Below, piece by piece: positions 15,845 to 24,195 of a stretch of 62,452 nt of DNA (the stretch's first letter is position 1; each line of letters starts with the position of its first letter). The DNA is from Bacteroidales bacterium (lineage in GTDB: Bacteria; Bacteroidota; Bacteroidia; Bacteroidales; VadinHA17), in contig JAOZPG010000002.1 in NCBI GenBank assembly GCA_029932855.1, forward strand, positions 3,162 through 65,613. The letters run 5' to 3'. The notes under the pieces are model-generated. The model searched no databases and was not told where the DNA came from. It saw only the letters and a list, made by a program, of their open reading frames with translations. A program made the position numbers and the translations under genes.

Positions 15845-17113
15845 TCATGATTCTGTCTTTTCAAGTCTCCTGTATTCTTTCAGAAGATCTTCTGCCTTGC
15901 CGCTGATTTTTGTTTCATACTTACGCTCAAGGAATTGCCTGGCCATTATCAGCACATCTTTTCTTTTGTATATGCTCTTGTGTGCATGGTTGAGGAACCT
16001 TATCAGCATTAGGCCGTTAAACCATACAAAGAACCTTATTAAATAATTTGTCCTGCTTGAGGTGTTGGATATTATCTCATCTGTCTTTTCGAAAAGCTTA
16101 TTCTTATCAAGAAAGTTCTTCATTGCCGGGGGCAGCTCATTAAAGATGATCTCCCGCTCAGCCTTATCACAATCATAAAGAAGTGTTATTGAGTCTATGA
16201 ATTTTCTTATGTCTGCGAATGCCCCGGGCTCGTAGGCAGGGTAGCTGTTTGCCTCTCCGTCCTGGAACTTTTTTATCCAGGGTCCGGTGCCAAAAAGTAC
16301 TCTTTCGGAAGGCCTGGAAGAGGGTATCACCCTTGTGCCTGTGAGGTAAGTGCTATGTACACCGGGCATGAGTTTTTGGAGGAAATAAAAATCCTCGCCT
16401 GCCAGCCTCTTATTCATCCCGCCGGCTTTTGCATAAGCCAGGGCACTCACAAAAAATGCAGAGCCCAGGCTGTGATGCACATAAGGATAGTTGCTCCATC
16501 TTAAGGCCTGGTAATAATACCTCATATTCAGCTCGTAGAGTGTGGCAGCCCTGTATGTCCTGGGCGGGAACTCATCTCCCTGTACAGGATGTTCAAAATA
16601 GATTGTTCCTGCCTCTGCCGCACTGCTTCCACTTGTTGCTTTCTCTATCTCTGTAAAATAATTATCATCACAGAGGCTGTCGGCATCGAGCGAGCAAATA
16701 ATTCCTCCGGGCCTGTCAAGCAGCTTAAAGCGGTGGACGGCCTCATCCATACCGATCTTTCTTGCCAGTCCCGGTCCCGCATAGCGTACAGGCAGCATAT
16801 AATCTCTTATGCAATGGATATTAAAATTATCCCTGCTGTTCTTTCCTGTCCATTCAATTATCTCTCTGTGGCTTTTTTCATTGGCTGCAATAATGCCGGG
16901 GGACTCTTTTTCAGAGGCATTTAACACTAGCACTACTTCTATGCCGCTGTATGAGGGAGGACTACATCCTGCCAGTGAACCGAGAGTTTTGAGTATTCCG
17001 GGTTCATTATAGCAGGGTATAACAACAATAAAGCCGGTGTTCTCAACAGGATAGCTATTTATCCGTGCTGAGAAACCGGCCTGTCTGTTTAAATAGTCAG
17101 CCAGATGATTCAT
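15845..17113 (-). CDS. Glycosyltransferase family 2
   Basis: A 422-residue GT-A-fold glycosyltransferase. GFIVVIPCYNEP (about residues 27-38) is the nucleotide-binding N-terminal strand. GGIICSLDADSLCDDNYF (about 137-154) holds the D-x-D metal/nucleotide site. AGEDFYFLQKL (about 238-248) resembles the ED acceptor-site motif of GT2 enzymes. The C-terminal third is helical and basic and has no clear membrane anchor, so the enzyme is probably cytosolic or peripheral. Donor and acceptor cannot be read from the sequence. It is transcribed toward the divIC-like gene; the OmpH-like gene lies 36 bases upstream on the same strand, so the two may share a transcript. Confidence 0.82.
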   Translation of the reverse strand: MNHLADYLNRQAGFSARINSYPVENTGFIVVIPCYNEPGILKTLGSLAGCSPPSYSGIEVVLVLNASEKESPGIIAANEKSHREIIEWTGKNSRDNFNIHCIRDYMLPVRYAGPGLARKIGMDEAVHRFKLLDRPGGIICSLDADSLCDDNYFTEIEKATSGSSAAEAGTIYFEHPVQGDEFPPRTYRAATLYELNMRYYYQALRWSNYPYVHHSLGSAFFVSALAYAKAGGMNKRLAGEDFYFLQKLMPGVHSTYLTGTRVIPSSRPSERVLFGTGPWIKKFQDGEANSYPAYEPGAFADIRKFIDSITLLYDCDKAEREIIFNELPPAMKNFLDKNKLFEKTDEIISNTSSRTNYLIRFFVWFNGLMLIRFLNHAHKSIYKRKDVLIMARQFLERKYETKISGKAEDLLKEYRRLEKTES

Positions 17114-17149
17114 AGCAAAACTACTTTTTATCCAGCCTCAGGGAGATGA

Positions 17150-17761
17150 TTATTTCTTGTCAGACTCTTCCGAGTATTTATTATTCAGTCCTTCCAGTAC
17201 CTCATTGGTAATATCGAGCGAACTGTTGGCATACATTACATTGCTGCCAAATGATTTTCCGAGAATATATTTATAGTTTTTTGAAGCATTGTATTCCTCG
17301 AGGAAATCGACAATGGCATATCTTACCTGACGCTCCATAACTGTAGCTTCCTCTGCCAGCTCACGTGTCATCTGGTCTCTCAGCTGTATTAGGCTTTGCT
17401 GGTCCTGGTAAAGCTGTGCTTCTATCTGGGCGGCATTAGACCTGGTTATAAGGCCCTTGCTCATTTTATCCTGGTAGTCGGCAGCTCTTTTTTCCCATGA
17501 TTGTGATTTGGAGCTAAGCTCTGCTTCAGATTTTGTCTGCTTGTCCATAAGGTTGCCCTGCAGGTCAATGAACATTTTATAGTTCATAAGTACTGAGTCG
17601 AACTCAACATAAGCTATTGTGAAGCCGCTTGTATCGACTGTTGATGTGTCTGCCTCAGCTGTTTTTCCGGTTTTCTCAGAAGAAGAGGAAAACTGGAAGA
17701 AGAACAATAGGGCAACAGCAATGATCAATACTGCATTCAGGATGGTTTGTAGGTGTTTCAT
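17150..17761 (-). CDS. OmpH/Skp family periplasmic chaperone-like protein
   Basis: A 203-residue protein with an N-terminal hydrophobic segment (about residues 7-23, ILNAVLIIAVALLFFFQ) that acts as an uncleaved anchor or signal, then a Ser/Thr-rich linker. The OmpH domain starts with IAYVEFDSVLMNY (about 49-61), followed by a long charged coiled coil (about 66-150) and a closing segment YKYILGKSFGSNVMYANSSLDIT. Skp/OmpH proteins hold unfolded outer-membrane proteins in the periplasm. Here the anchor lacks a clear cleavage site, so it may stay attached to the inner membrane. A TATATTTG box on the minus strand at 17807-17814 could drive this gene and the downstream glycosyltransferase. Confidence 0.85.
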   Translation of the reverse strand: MKHLQTILNAVLIIAVALLFFFQFSSSSEKTGKTAEADTSTVDTSGFTIAYVEFDSVLMNYKMFIDLQGNLMDKQTKSEAELSSKSQSWEKRAADYQDKMSKGLITRSNAAQIEAQLYQDQQSLIQLRDQMTRELAEEATVMERQVRYAIVDFLEEYNASKNYKYILGKSFGSNVMYANSSLDITNEVLEGLNNKYSEESDKK

Positions 17762-17806
17762 ATTCTTGTTTTATTAAATATTTCGTGATCCTGTGTTTCA
17801 GGCGCA

Positions 17807-17814
17807 CAAATATA
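17807..17814 (-). promoter_or_regulatory. Candidate -7 box of ompH-like gene
   Basis: Read on the minus strand this is TATATTTG, matching TAnnTTTG, 45 bases before the ATG at 17761. No clear -33 TTTG is seen. Confidence 0.4.
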
Positions 17815-17904
17815 ATTTAAAAAGTTTAAGAGTTTAAGCCATTAATTAAAAAAGACGAAAGAAGCAGGTAAAATGATAAGATTAAAAAGTTTCGGGACTA
17901 ACAA

Positions 17905-19236
17905 TTATTTCCTGCTGTTTATCTTTAAATATCCTACAAGCCTTTCATAGCGCGATCCCGGGGCCATATGATAAACAAAGACAAGGTAATCGTTCCCGGT
18001 CTCATAATGACTGCCTTCAAATACCGTGTTGTCGGCATAATTGCTTCCCCGGGCACGCCACACATATTCATAATTATAATAGCCCTGTTTAATAAGCATG
18101 GAGCCTTCGTAAGAGCCTGTTTCATAATTAAAGATCATACGGTTTTCTTTGCTGCACCGCCAGTCGGATAAGCCGCCAAACACAAAAACATCACCTTCAC
18201 TTTCAGGGTAGCCGGTGTTGAGGCTGAAGTACACTCTTACATAGTCGGCATCAACATTGCTGTCTGTGCCTTCCTGCTTTTTCACCAGGAAGCTCCCGTT
18301 AGAGTCCTGCTCGTAAAAATAGGCCCTGTCTGTTTTTGGCTTTGAAGGGAAAAGGGCTATCTGGTGCATGCCGTCGATAAAATCTATATGCTGCACATAT
18401 TCGGTCTGATACCTTAAACTCTTAATATCGAAATACCTGTACTCCGAACCTCCGTAAAAAATATTCTTCCTGTCGAAATCATAAACTATCTCATTGCTTC
18501 TTACAAATGAGGGCTTGATCAGTTCCACGGCATTGTCCCAGCGGCCGTTCTGACTTATTACTATCTTTATCTCATTAAAGGGGTTCATGACAGGGTAGCC
18601 GGGAAAATTTACCGAGACACTTATTTCCTGGCCTGTATCCCTGAATTTGGCAAGGCTTGGCCTTTTCAGCTGTGCATTGACATTTACAAGCTTTTCGTTT
18701 ACCATAAACCGGCGGCTAAGCACAGGCTCGTCCTTATTGTAATTGCTATATACATATAATATGTAGTTGCCCGACAGCTTGAACTTAACATCTTCATTCG
18801 GAATGCTTAGCCTGTAATGTATGTACTTCGGCACAGTATTGAATGAGTAATTATAATCATATATCTGGTTCTCGGAGAAGCCTTCTATATAATCACTTTC
18901 CATAAGGCCGGAAGGGTTCCAGTCGGCATTACAGTGAATGAAACTGTAATAATAATTTCCAACATCATCACTCAGATCGTCGAAGCTGAGAACCAGCCTT
19001 TCATCAGAGTTCAGCTCCAGTACCGGGTAAGATATCTCCCAGCCTTCCCTGTATAGTTGTACTGTTTTGATTGTCGGCAGGAAGATGTAGCTGGTGTGGA
19101 TCAATGAATCGAGTGGGAGAGCGGCAGCCTGTGGGGCAGCTGATAAAAAGGGGAAAAACAGGAAGAAGCCATATATCTGCATTTTAGAAATTATCGCTGT
19201 GGCCTTTGTCCTGAGATATTTAGCATGCTTTTTCAT
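17905..19236 (-). CDS. Type IX secretion system plug protein (DUF5103 family)
   Basis: A 443-residue secreted protein. After a basic N-terminus comes a signal segment (about residues 19-41, MQIYGFFLFFPFLSAAPQAA). The body carries family landmarks: LNSDERLVLSFDDLSDD, YYYSFIHCNADWNPSGL, YIEGFSENQIYDYNYSFNT and FKLSGNYILYVYSN, which I recognise as the DUF5103 pattern. In Flavobacterium this family supplies the Plug that closes the periplasmic side of the SprA translocon when no cargo is bound; that is established for the family and not shown here. The signal peptide could start at Met19 (19182) rather than Met1. No other core T9SS gene is adjacent. It runs divergently from nqrA across a 326-base AT-rich spacer. 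Confidence 0.85.
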   Translation of the reverse strand: MKKHAKYLRTKATAIISKMQIYGFFLFFPFLSAAPQAAALPLDSLIHTSYIFLPTIKTVQLYREGWEISYPVLELNSDERLVLSFDDLSDDVGNYYYSFIHCNADWNPSGLMESDYIEGFSENQIYDYNYSFNTVPKYIHYRLSIPNEDVKFKLSGNYILYVYSNYNKDEPVLSRRFMVNEKLVNVNAQLKRPSLAKFRDTGQEISVSVNFPGYPVMNPFNEIKIVISQNGRWDNAVELIKPSFVRSNEIVYDFDRKNIFYGGSEYRYFDIKSLRYQTEYVQHIDFIDGMHQIALFPSKPKTDRAYFYEQDSNGSFLVKKQEGTDSNVDADYVRVYFSLNTGYPESEGDVFVFGGLSDWRCSKENRMIFNYETGSYEGSMLIKQGYYNYEYVWRARGSNYADNTVFEGSHYETGNDYLVFVYHMAPGSRYERLVGYLKINSRK

Positions 19237-19562
19237 TATTGTGAAATTATCAATTTTTTTAAGATGCTTTCACGACATATACTGTATAAAATCCTGAACA
19301 GCTATGCTTATACTTTTTAAGTATTTTTTTAGCTGTAATTCATCGCCTGCTTTCTTTCTAATATTAAAAATTATTATGATATTTAGATTAAACTGAAAAA
19401 TGTCTGAATAATTGTGCAAACTTGTAATAATCAGTATAATCTGTTTCATAACATATAAAAGAATAGTATGTCTTTTATTCTAAAATAGTATAATTGAACT
19501 ACAGAAATCATCAATAAACAAAAAAATTCTAATATTTTTAACTCAATAATTATATATATAAC
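19237..19562. other. AT-rich divergent intergenic region (plug gene / nqrA)
   Basis: This 326-base spacer has no supportable ORF, tRNA or hairpin with a T-tract. It must hold the promoters for the plug gene (minus) and the nqr operon (plus), but I found no good TAnnTTTG box for either. ATAGTAT occurs twice 21 bases apart (19466 and 19487), around the near-palindromic AGAATAGTATGTCTTTTATTCT, a weak candidate control site. The nqrA leader ends in a TATATATATA run just before the ATG. Confidence 0.5.
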
Positions 19563-20909
19563 ATGCTTGTTAATATTAAGAAGGGTCTCGACATAAAAAT
19601 TAAAGGTAAGCCTGCTGCCCGGATCGATACCCTGGACGATCAGGGACTGTATGCTCTTAAGCCTACGGATTTTCCGGGACTTACTCCCAGGCTTGCAGTT
19701 AAGGCGGAGGATAAAGTAAAAACGGGCTCTGTATTGTTTTTTGATAAATACAGGCCTGAAGTTAAGTTCACCTCTCCTGTAAGCGGCAGGGTGCTTGCGG
19801 TGAACCGTGGCGAGAGAAGAATGATACTTGAGGTGATTGTTGAGTCGGACGGGAAGGATGAAGCTATTGATTTTACAAAGGCCGATCCAAAGGACCTGCA
19901 GCGGGAGGAGGTGATAAAGAAGCTCATGGACAGTGGCTTATGGCCTTTTGTCAGGCAGCGTCCCTTTAACATTATTGCTGCTCCGGGGGATAAGCCCAGG
20001 GATATTTTTATTTCTGCCTTCGATTCTTCGCCTCTGGCTCCCGATAATGAGATGATACTGAAGGAGCATAAGGCTTCTTTGCAGACAGGCATAGATGCCC
20101 TGGCCAGGCTTACCGATGGTAAGATATATGTGGGAATAAGAAAAGCTACTGTCCCGGAGAGTGTTTTTGGAGAGATAAGAGGGGTGGAGATTAATGAGTT
20201 CAGCGGTCCCCATCCTGCAGGTAATGTTGGGATACAGATTCATCATATAAAGCCCGTTAACAAGGGCGATATAGTGTGGGTCATCAATCCGCAGGACATA
20301 CTTTCTATTGGGCGGCTGTTTGAAACGGGGCGACTGAACGCTGAAAGGGTGATAAGCATTGCCGGTCCGGAAGTGAAGAGACCCGGATATGTTAAGACCA
20401 GGATAGGAGCCTGCATCAGTCCTTTGCTTGAAGGGAATGTTGAGGAGGGCAGGCTGAGGTTTATAAGTGGTAATGTGCTTAGCGGGGAGAAGATAAGCAG
20501 GGATGGTTTTCTCGCTTATTACGATAACCAGCTGACAGTAATACGGGAGGGTGATTACCATGAGCTATTTGGCTGGATAATGCCTCGTTTCCATAAGTTC
20601 AGCACATCTATGAGTTATTTCAGCTGGCTGATGCCTAAGAAGGAATACAGGCCCGATACTAACCTGAACGGGGGCCAGAGGGCTTTTGTATTATCGGGTG
20701 AGTATGAGAAGGTATTGCCCATGGATATCTATCCGGTACAATTACTTAAATCCATTATGACAGAAGATATTGATAAGATGGAGAATCTTGGGATATATGA
20801 GCTGGCTGAGGAAGATATGGCCCTGTGTGAATATGTTTGTACGTCTAAGATAGAGGTGCAGTCTGTTTTACGCCAGGGATTTGAACTGATGATAAAAGAA
20901 CTGGGTTAA
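19563..20909 (+). CDS. nqrA: Na+-translocating NADH:quinone reductase subunit A
   Basis: NqrA is a peripheral subunit on the cytoplasmic face of Na+-NQR, which couples NADH oxidation and quinone reduction to outward sodium pumping. The 448-residue length and motifs such as KKGLDIKIKGKPAARI at the N-terminus, KVKTGSVLFFDKYRP (a lipoyl/Rnf-like barrel-sandwich segment) and GPHPAGNVGIQIHHIKPVNKGD match NqrA. ATG 19563 opens the operon. nqrB follows after 38 bases, in the usual A-B-C-D-E-F order. No membrane helix is apparent, as expected. The gene does not look truncated or altered. Confidence 0.96.
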   Translation: MLVNIKKGLDIKIKGKPAARIDTLDDQGLYALKPTDFPGLTPRLAVKAEDKVKTGSVLFFDKYRPEVKFTSPVSGRVLAVNRGERRMILEVIVESDGKDEAIDFTKADPKDLQREEVIKKLMDSGLWPFVRQRPFNIIAAPGDKPRDIFISAFDSSPLAPDNEMILKEHKASLQTGIDALARLTDGKIYVGIRKATVPESVFGEIRGVEINEFSGPHPAGNVGIQIHHIKPVNKGDIVWVINPQDILSIGRLFETGRLNAERVISIAGPEVKRPGYVKTRIGACISPLLEGNVEEGRLRFISGNVLSGEKISRDGFLAYYDNQLTVIREGDYHELFGWIMPRFHKFSTSMSYFSWLMPKKEYRPDTNLNGGQRAFVLSGEYEKVLPMDIYPVQLLKSIMTEDIDKMENLGIYELAEEDMALCEYVCTSKIEVQSVLRQGFELMIKELG

Positions 20910-20947
20910 TTAGTGTTCTGAAATTTAAAACTCAAAATTATAATAAG

Positions 20948-22114
20948 GTGAAGTTCCTAAGAAATTTTATTGATAAGATCAAGCCGGGCTTTCAGGAAGG
21001 AGGGAAACTGTATATGTTTCATTCATTCTTCGATGCCATAGAAACATTTTTATATGTCCCCGATACTGTTACGGGGCCGAGGGGTGCACATATTCGTGAT
21101 GCCATGGACATGAAAAGGACCATGATGATGGTTATAATAGCTCTTGTTCCCTCCCTCTTGTTTGGAATGTGGAACGTTGGCCACTGGCACTTCCTGGCTT
21201 TTGGGGAAGATGCAGACTTCTGGCAGACATTCTGGTTTGGCTTTTTAAAAGTATTGCCGATAATAGTTGTTTCTTATGTGGTGGGTCTTGGTATTGAGAT
21301 AATCTTTGCCCAGAGCAGGAAGCATGAGGTTAATGAAGGCTATTTCGTGACGGGCTTTCTTATTCCTCTTATTGTGCCTGTTGACACTCCCCTCTGGATG
21401 CTTGCCATAGCTATTGCCTTTGCCGTGGTGCTGGGCAAGGAGGTGTTTGGTGGAACAGGCATGAACATTCTTAACCCGGCCCTCACAGTAAGGGCATTCC
21501 TGTTTTTTGCCTACCCGGGATGGATGTCGGGCGACTCTGTATGGATAGAGGGAATGACAAAAAATGCCGGTATGCTGGTTGACGGCTTCTCAGGTGCTAC
21601 CCCGCTTGCTGAGGCAGCTGCCGGGAATGTGGCAAATCTTCCCTCAATAATGGATATGCTTATAGGTATTGTCCCCGGTTCAATAGGGGAGACCTCTGTA
21701 ATAGCGATCTTTGCAGGAGCCATAATATTATTGTGGACAGGTGTTGGCAGCTGGAAGATAATGCTTTCTATGTTTGCAGGGGGATTATTAATGGGTCTTA
21801 CTCTGAACCTTTTTGCCGTGAATCCTTACATGGAGCTTCCTGCATGGGAACATCTTCTGCTGGGGGGATTTGCTTTTGGTGCCGTGTTTATGGCTACCGA
21901 CCCGGTAACAGCCACCCAGACAGAGAAAGGTAAATGGATATATGGGTTTTTGACAGGCCTGCTGGCTATATTGATAAGGGTGCTGAACCCGGCATATCCC
22001 GAGGGGGTAATGCTGGCAATATTGTTTATGAATGTTTTTGCCCCTCTTATCGATCATTATGTGGTGGAAGCGAATATTAAAAAGAGACTGAAGAGGGCAC
22101 AGACGAAGGGATGA
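20948..22114 (+). CDS. nqrB: Na+-translocating NADH:quinone reductase subunit B
   Basis: A polytopic membrane subunit of 388 residues, with about ten hydrophobic segments, that binds FMN covalently and helps form the sodium path. The flavinylation site is visible as DGFSGATPLAEA, with Thr218 the expected FMN acceptor. Other landmarks: FLYVPDTVTGPRGAHIRDAMDMKR near the N-terminus, GGTGMNILNPALTVRAFLFF and FMATDPVTATQTEKGKWIYG. Translation starts at GTG 20948; this gives the normal N-terminus and no closer ATG does. FMN would be attached by the ApbE encoded at the end of this operon. Confidence 0.96.
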   Translation: MKFLRNFIDKIKPGFQEGGKLYMFHSFFDAIETFLYVPDTVTGPRGAHIRDAMDMKRTMMMVIIALVPSLLFGMWNVGHWHFLAFGEDADFWQTFWFGFLKVLPIIVVSYVVGLGIEIIFAQSRKHEVNEGYFVTGFLIPLIVPVDTPLWMLAIAIAFAVVLGKEVFGGTGMNILNPALTVRAFLFFAYPGWMSGDSVWIEGMTKNAGMLVDGFSGATPLAEAAAGNVANLPSIMDMLIGIVPGSIGETSVIAIFAGAIILLWTGVGSWKIMLSMFAGGLLMGLTLNLFAVNPYMELPAWEHLLLGGFAFGAVFMATDPVTATQTEKGKWIYGFLTGLLAILIRVLNPAYPEGVMLAILFMNVFAPLIDHYVVEANIKKRLKRAQTKG

Positions 22115-22167
22115 TAAGCTTAGGGGCAAAGCGGCTTACTTATGAAATTTAAAATTTATTAATACAT

Positions 22168-22881
22168 ATGAAATCTTTCAGCAACACCTACATCTTTGTC
22201 TTTGCTTCGGTGATGGTAATACTGGTTGCAGCAATACTGTCATCTGCAGCAATGCTTCTGCAGCCCCTGCAGCAGAAAAATATTGAGACAGAGCAGAAGA
22301 GAAATATTCTTGCTTCAATTGATATTGAAAGCAGCGCTTCGGATGCGGGGGAGTTATATGATAAATATATACTGGAAAGCTTTGTGCTCGACTCCAGGGG
22401 GGGGGTAAGGGAAGGGGTGGATGCTTTTTATGTGAATATGAAAGAGGAACTTGGCAAGCCTGATGAAGAAAAGAATCTTCCCGTTTTTGTTGGGCTGCCT
22501 GATGATGGCAGTAAAAAATACGTGGTGCCGGTAAGGGGCACGGGACTATGGGGTCCCATTTATGGCTATATATCGCTGGAAAATGATTTTACCACTGTAT
22601 CGGGAACCACCTTCGGCCATGACGGGGAGACCCCGGGACTTGGAGCGGAGATCACTACCGGCTGGTTTCAGGACCAGTTTAAAGGAAAGAAGATATTTGA
22701 CAGTGAGGGCAGCTTTATATCCATAGATGTTGTTAAAGGCAGGTCTGATCCCTCCAGCCTGAACCAGGTGGATGGTATCTCAGGCTCCACGCTAACATCT
22801 GTGGGACTGGAGAATATGTTGCGTGACTGCCTGAAACTTTATGAGGCTTATTTTAAGAACCAAATGAAAAAAATACAATGA
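22168..22881 (+). CDS. nqrC: Na+-translocating NADH:quinone reductase subunit C
   Basis: NqrC (237 residues) has one N-terminal membrane helix (about residues 8-32) and a soluble periplasmic FMN-binding domain. The flavinylation motif is DGISGSTLTS, with Thr208 the expected acceptor; the usual Ala before it is Ser here. GLWGPIYGYISLE and GETPGLGAEI are typical of the flavin domain. The gene overlaps nqrD by four bases (ATGA), suggesting translational coupling. A run of nine G residues at 22397-22405 lies inside the coding region (codons for Arg-Gly-Gly-Val); the frame is intact here, but the tract could slip. The spacing from nqrB is 53 bases. Confidence 0.95.
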   Translation: MKSFSNTYIFVFASVMVILVAAILSSAAMLLQPLQQKNIETEQKRNILASIDIESSASDAGELYDKYILESFVLDSRGGVREGVDAFYVNMKEELGKPDEEKNLPVFVGLPDDGSKKYVVPVRGTGLWGPIYGYISLENDFTTVSGTTFGHDGETPGLGAEITTGWFQDQFKGKKIFDSEGSFISIDVVKGRSDPSSLNQVDGISGSTLTSVGLENMLRDCLKLYEAYFKNQMKKIQ

Positions 22882-23519
22882 GCAGCGATCCGTTATTTTC
22901 ATCGAAAAACCTCAAGGTGCTTACCAGTCCTCTTAACGAGGACAACCCTATAACCGTGCAGGTGCTTGGAATTTGTTCGGCCCTGGCCATTACGGCCAAG
23001 CTTGAACCGGCAATAGTGATGACCTTTTCCGTACTTGCCGTGCTGAGTGTGTCAAACGTGGTGATATCATTACTGAGAAGCTATATACCGCCCAGGATAA
23101 GAATAATAGTGCAGCTGACTGTTATTGCTGCAATGGTGATTCTTGTTGATCAGGTATTAAAGGCTTTTGCCTATGAGGTGAGTAAGCAGTTGTCGGTTTA
23201 TGTGGGACTGATAATTACCAATTGTATAATAATGGGAAGGCTTGAGGCCTTTGCCATGACAAACAAGCCATGGCCGGCCTTCCTCGATGGGGTGGGCAAT
23301 GCGGCAGGCTACGGCATAATACTGGTGATAGTTGCTTTCTTCAGGGAGCTTCTTGGTGCCGGCACGTTATTCGGATATCCTGTGATAGAGAAGATAGGCC
23401 TCTATAATATTGGCTATGAGAATAACGGCCTGATGATACTTCCTCCCATGGCCCTGATGCTTGTGGGGATAATAATATGGATACAGAGGAAGAGGAAGCC
23501 TGAATTAATTGAAGACTAA
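22878..23519 (+). CDS. nqrD: Na+-translocating NADH:quinone reductase subunit D
   Basis: NqrD (213 residues) is an integral membrane subunit of the NqrD/RnfE family with about six helices. With NqrE it carries an iron cofactor between the membrane halves and is part of the electron path. LVYVGLIITNCIIMGRLEAFAM-type sequence is visible (VGLIITNCIIMGRLEAFAMT), containing the conserved Cys used for the cofactor in this family. PVTVQVLGICSALAIT-like sequence near the N-terminus holds a second candidate Cys. The ATG overlaps the nqrC stop. nqrE starts 34 bases downstream. Confidence 0.95.
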   Translation: MSSDPLFSSKNLKVLTSPLNEDNPITVQVLGICSALAITAKLEPAIVMTFSVLAVLSVSNVVISLLRSYIPPRIRIIVQLTVIAAMVILVDQVLKAFAYEVSKQLSVYVGLIITNCIIMGRLEAFAMTNKPWPAFLDGVGNAAGYGIILVIVAFFRELLGAGTLFGYPVIEKIGLYNIGYENNGLMILPPMALMLVGIIIWIQRKRKPELIED

Positions 23520-23553
23520 ACAAGAAAACGAAGCTAAATAAACAAAGAAGCAA

Positions 23554-24171
23554 ATGGAAAATCTGATAAACATATTTGTTAAGTCCGTTTTCGTTGACAA
23601 CATGATATTTGCCTATTTCCTGGGCATGTGTTCATACCTTGCCGTTTCGAAAACTGTTAAGACTTCGGTGGGACTGGGTATTGCGGTGGTTTTTGTGCTG
23701 GGAATAACTGTCCCCATAGACTATCTGTTGCATAATTATGTATTAAAAAAGGGTGCTCTGGTGTGGCTTGGTGAGAACTTTGCAAATATAGACCTTAGCT
23801 TCCTGTCTTTTATAATGTTCATAGCTGTTATAGCTTCTATGGTTCAGCTGGTTGAGATGGTCATAGAGAAATTTTCGCCTGCTCTTTATATATCTCTGGG
23901 GATATTCCTTCCCCTTATTGCTGTTAACTGTGCCATACTTGGGGGCTCTCTTTTTATGCAGCAGAGGGAATATCAGAATATTGCAGAGGCCACTTCTTTC
24001 GGACTGGGTTCGGGTGTGGGCTTCCTGCTGGCAATAGTAGGCATAGCTGCCATAAGGGAGAAAATACGATATTCAAATGTTCCGGCACCATTAAGGGGCC
24101 TGGGCATAACATTTATTATTACAGGCCTTATGGGAATAGCTTTTATGAGTTTTATGGGCATTAAACTTTAA
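23554..24171 (+). CDS. nqrE: Na+-translocating NADH:quinone reductase subunit E
   Basis: NqrE (205 residues) is a six-helix membrane subunit, the inverted-topology partner of NqrD in the NqrE/RnfA family. Landmarks: [22 protein letters not shown] near the N-terminus (first conserved Cys in GMCSY) and [17 protein letters not shown] in the fourth helix (second conserved Cys). Those cysteines are the expected ligands of the intramembrane iron centre. The sequence ends in a hydrophobic helix, as usual. nqrF begins 24 bases downstream. Confidence 0.96.
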   Translation: MENLINIFVKSVFVDNMIFAYFLGMCSYLAVSKTVKTSVGLGIAVVFVLGITVPIDYLLHNYVLKKGALVWLGENFANIDLSFLSFIMFIAVIASMVQLVEMVIEKFSPALYISLGIFLPLIAVNCAILGGSLFMQQREYQNIAEATSFGLGSGVGFLLAIVGIAAIREKIRYSNVPAPLRGLGITFIITGLMGIAFMSFMGIKL

Positions 24172-24195
24172 CTGACATTTAAACCAGAGTCAAAA

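Noticed and set aside
17116-17123. TAGTTTTG on the minus strand just before the GT2 gene
   Set aside because: It is three bases from the ATG, too close for a promoter.
19938-20561. 207-residue open frame on the minus strand opposite nqrA
   Set aside because: Antisense to a well-conserved gene, no motif, no promoter or start context.
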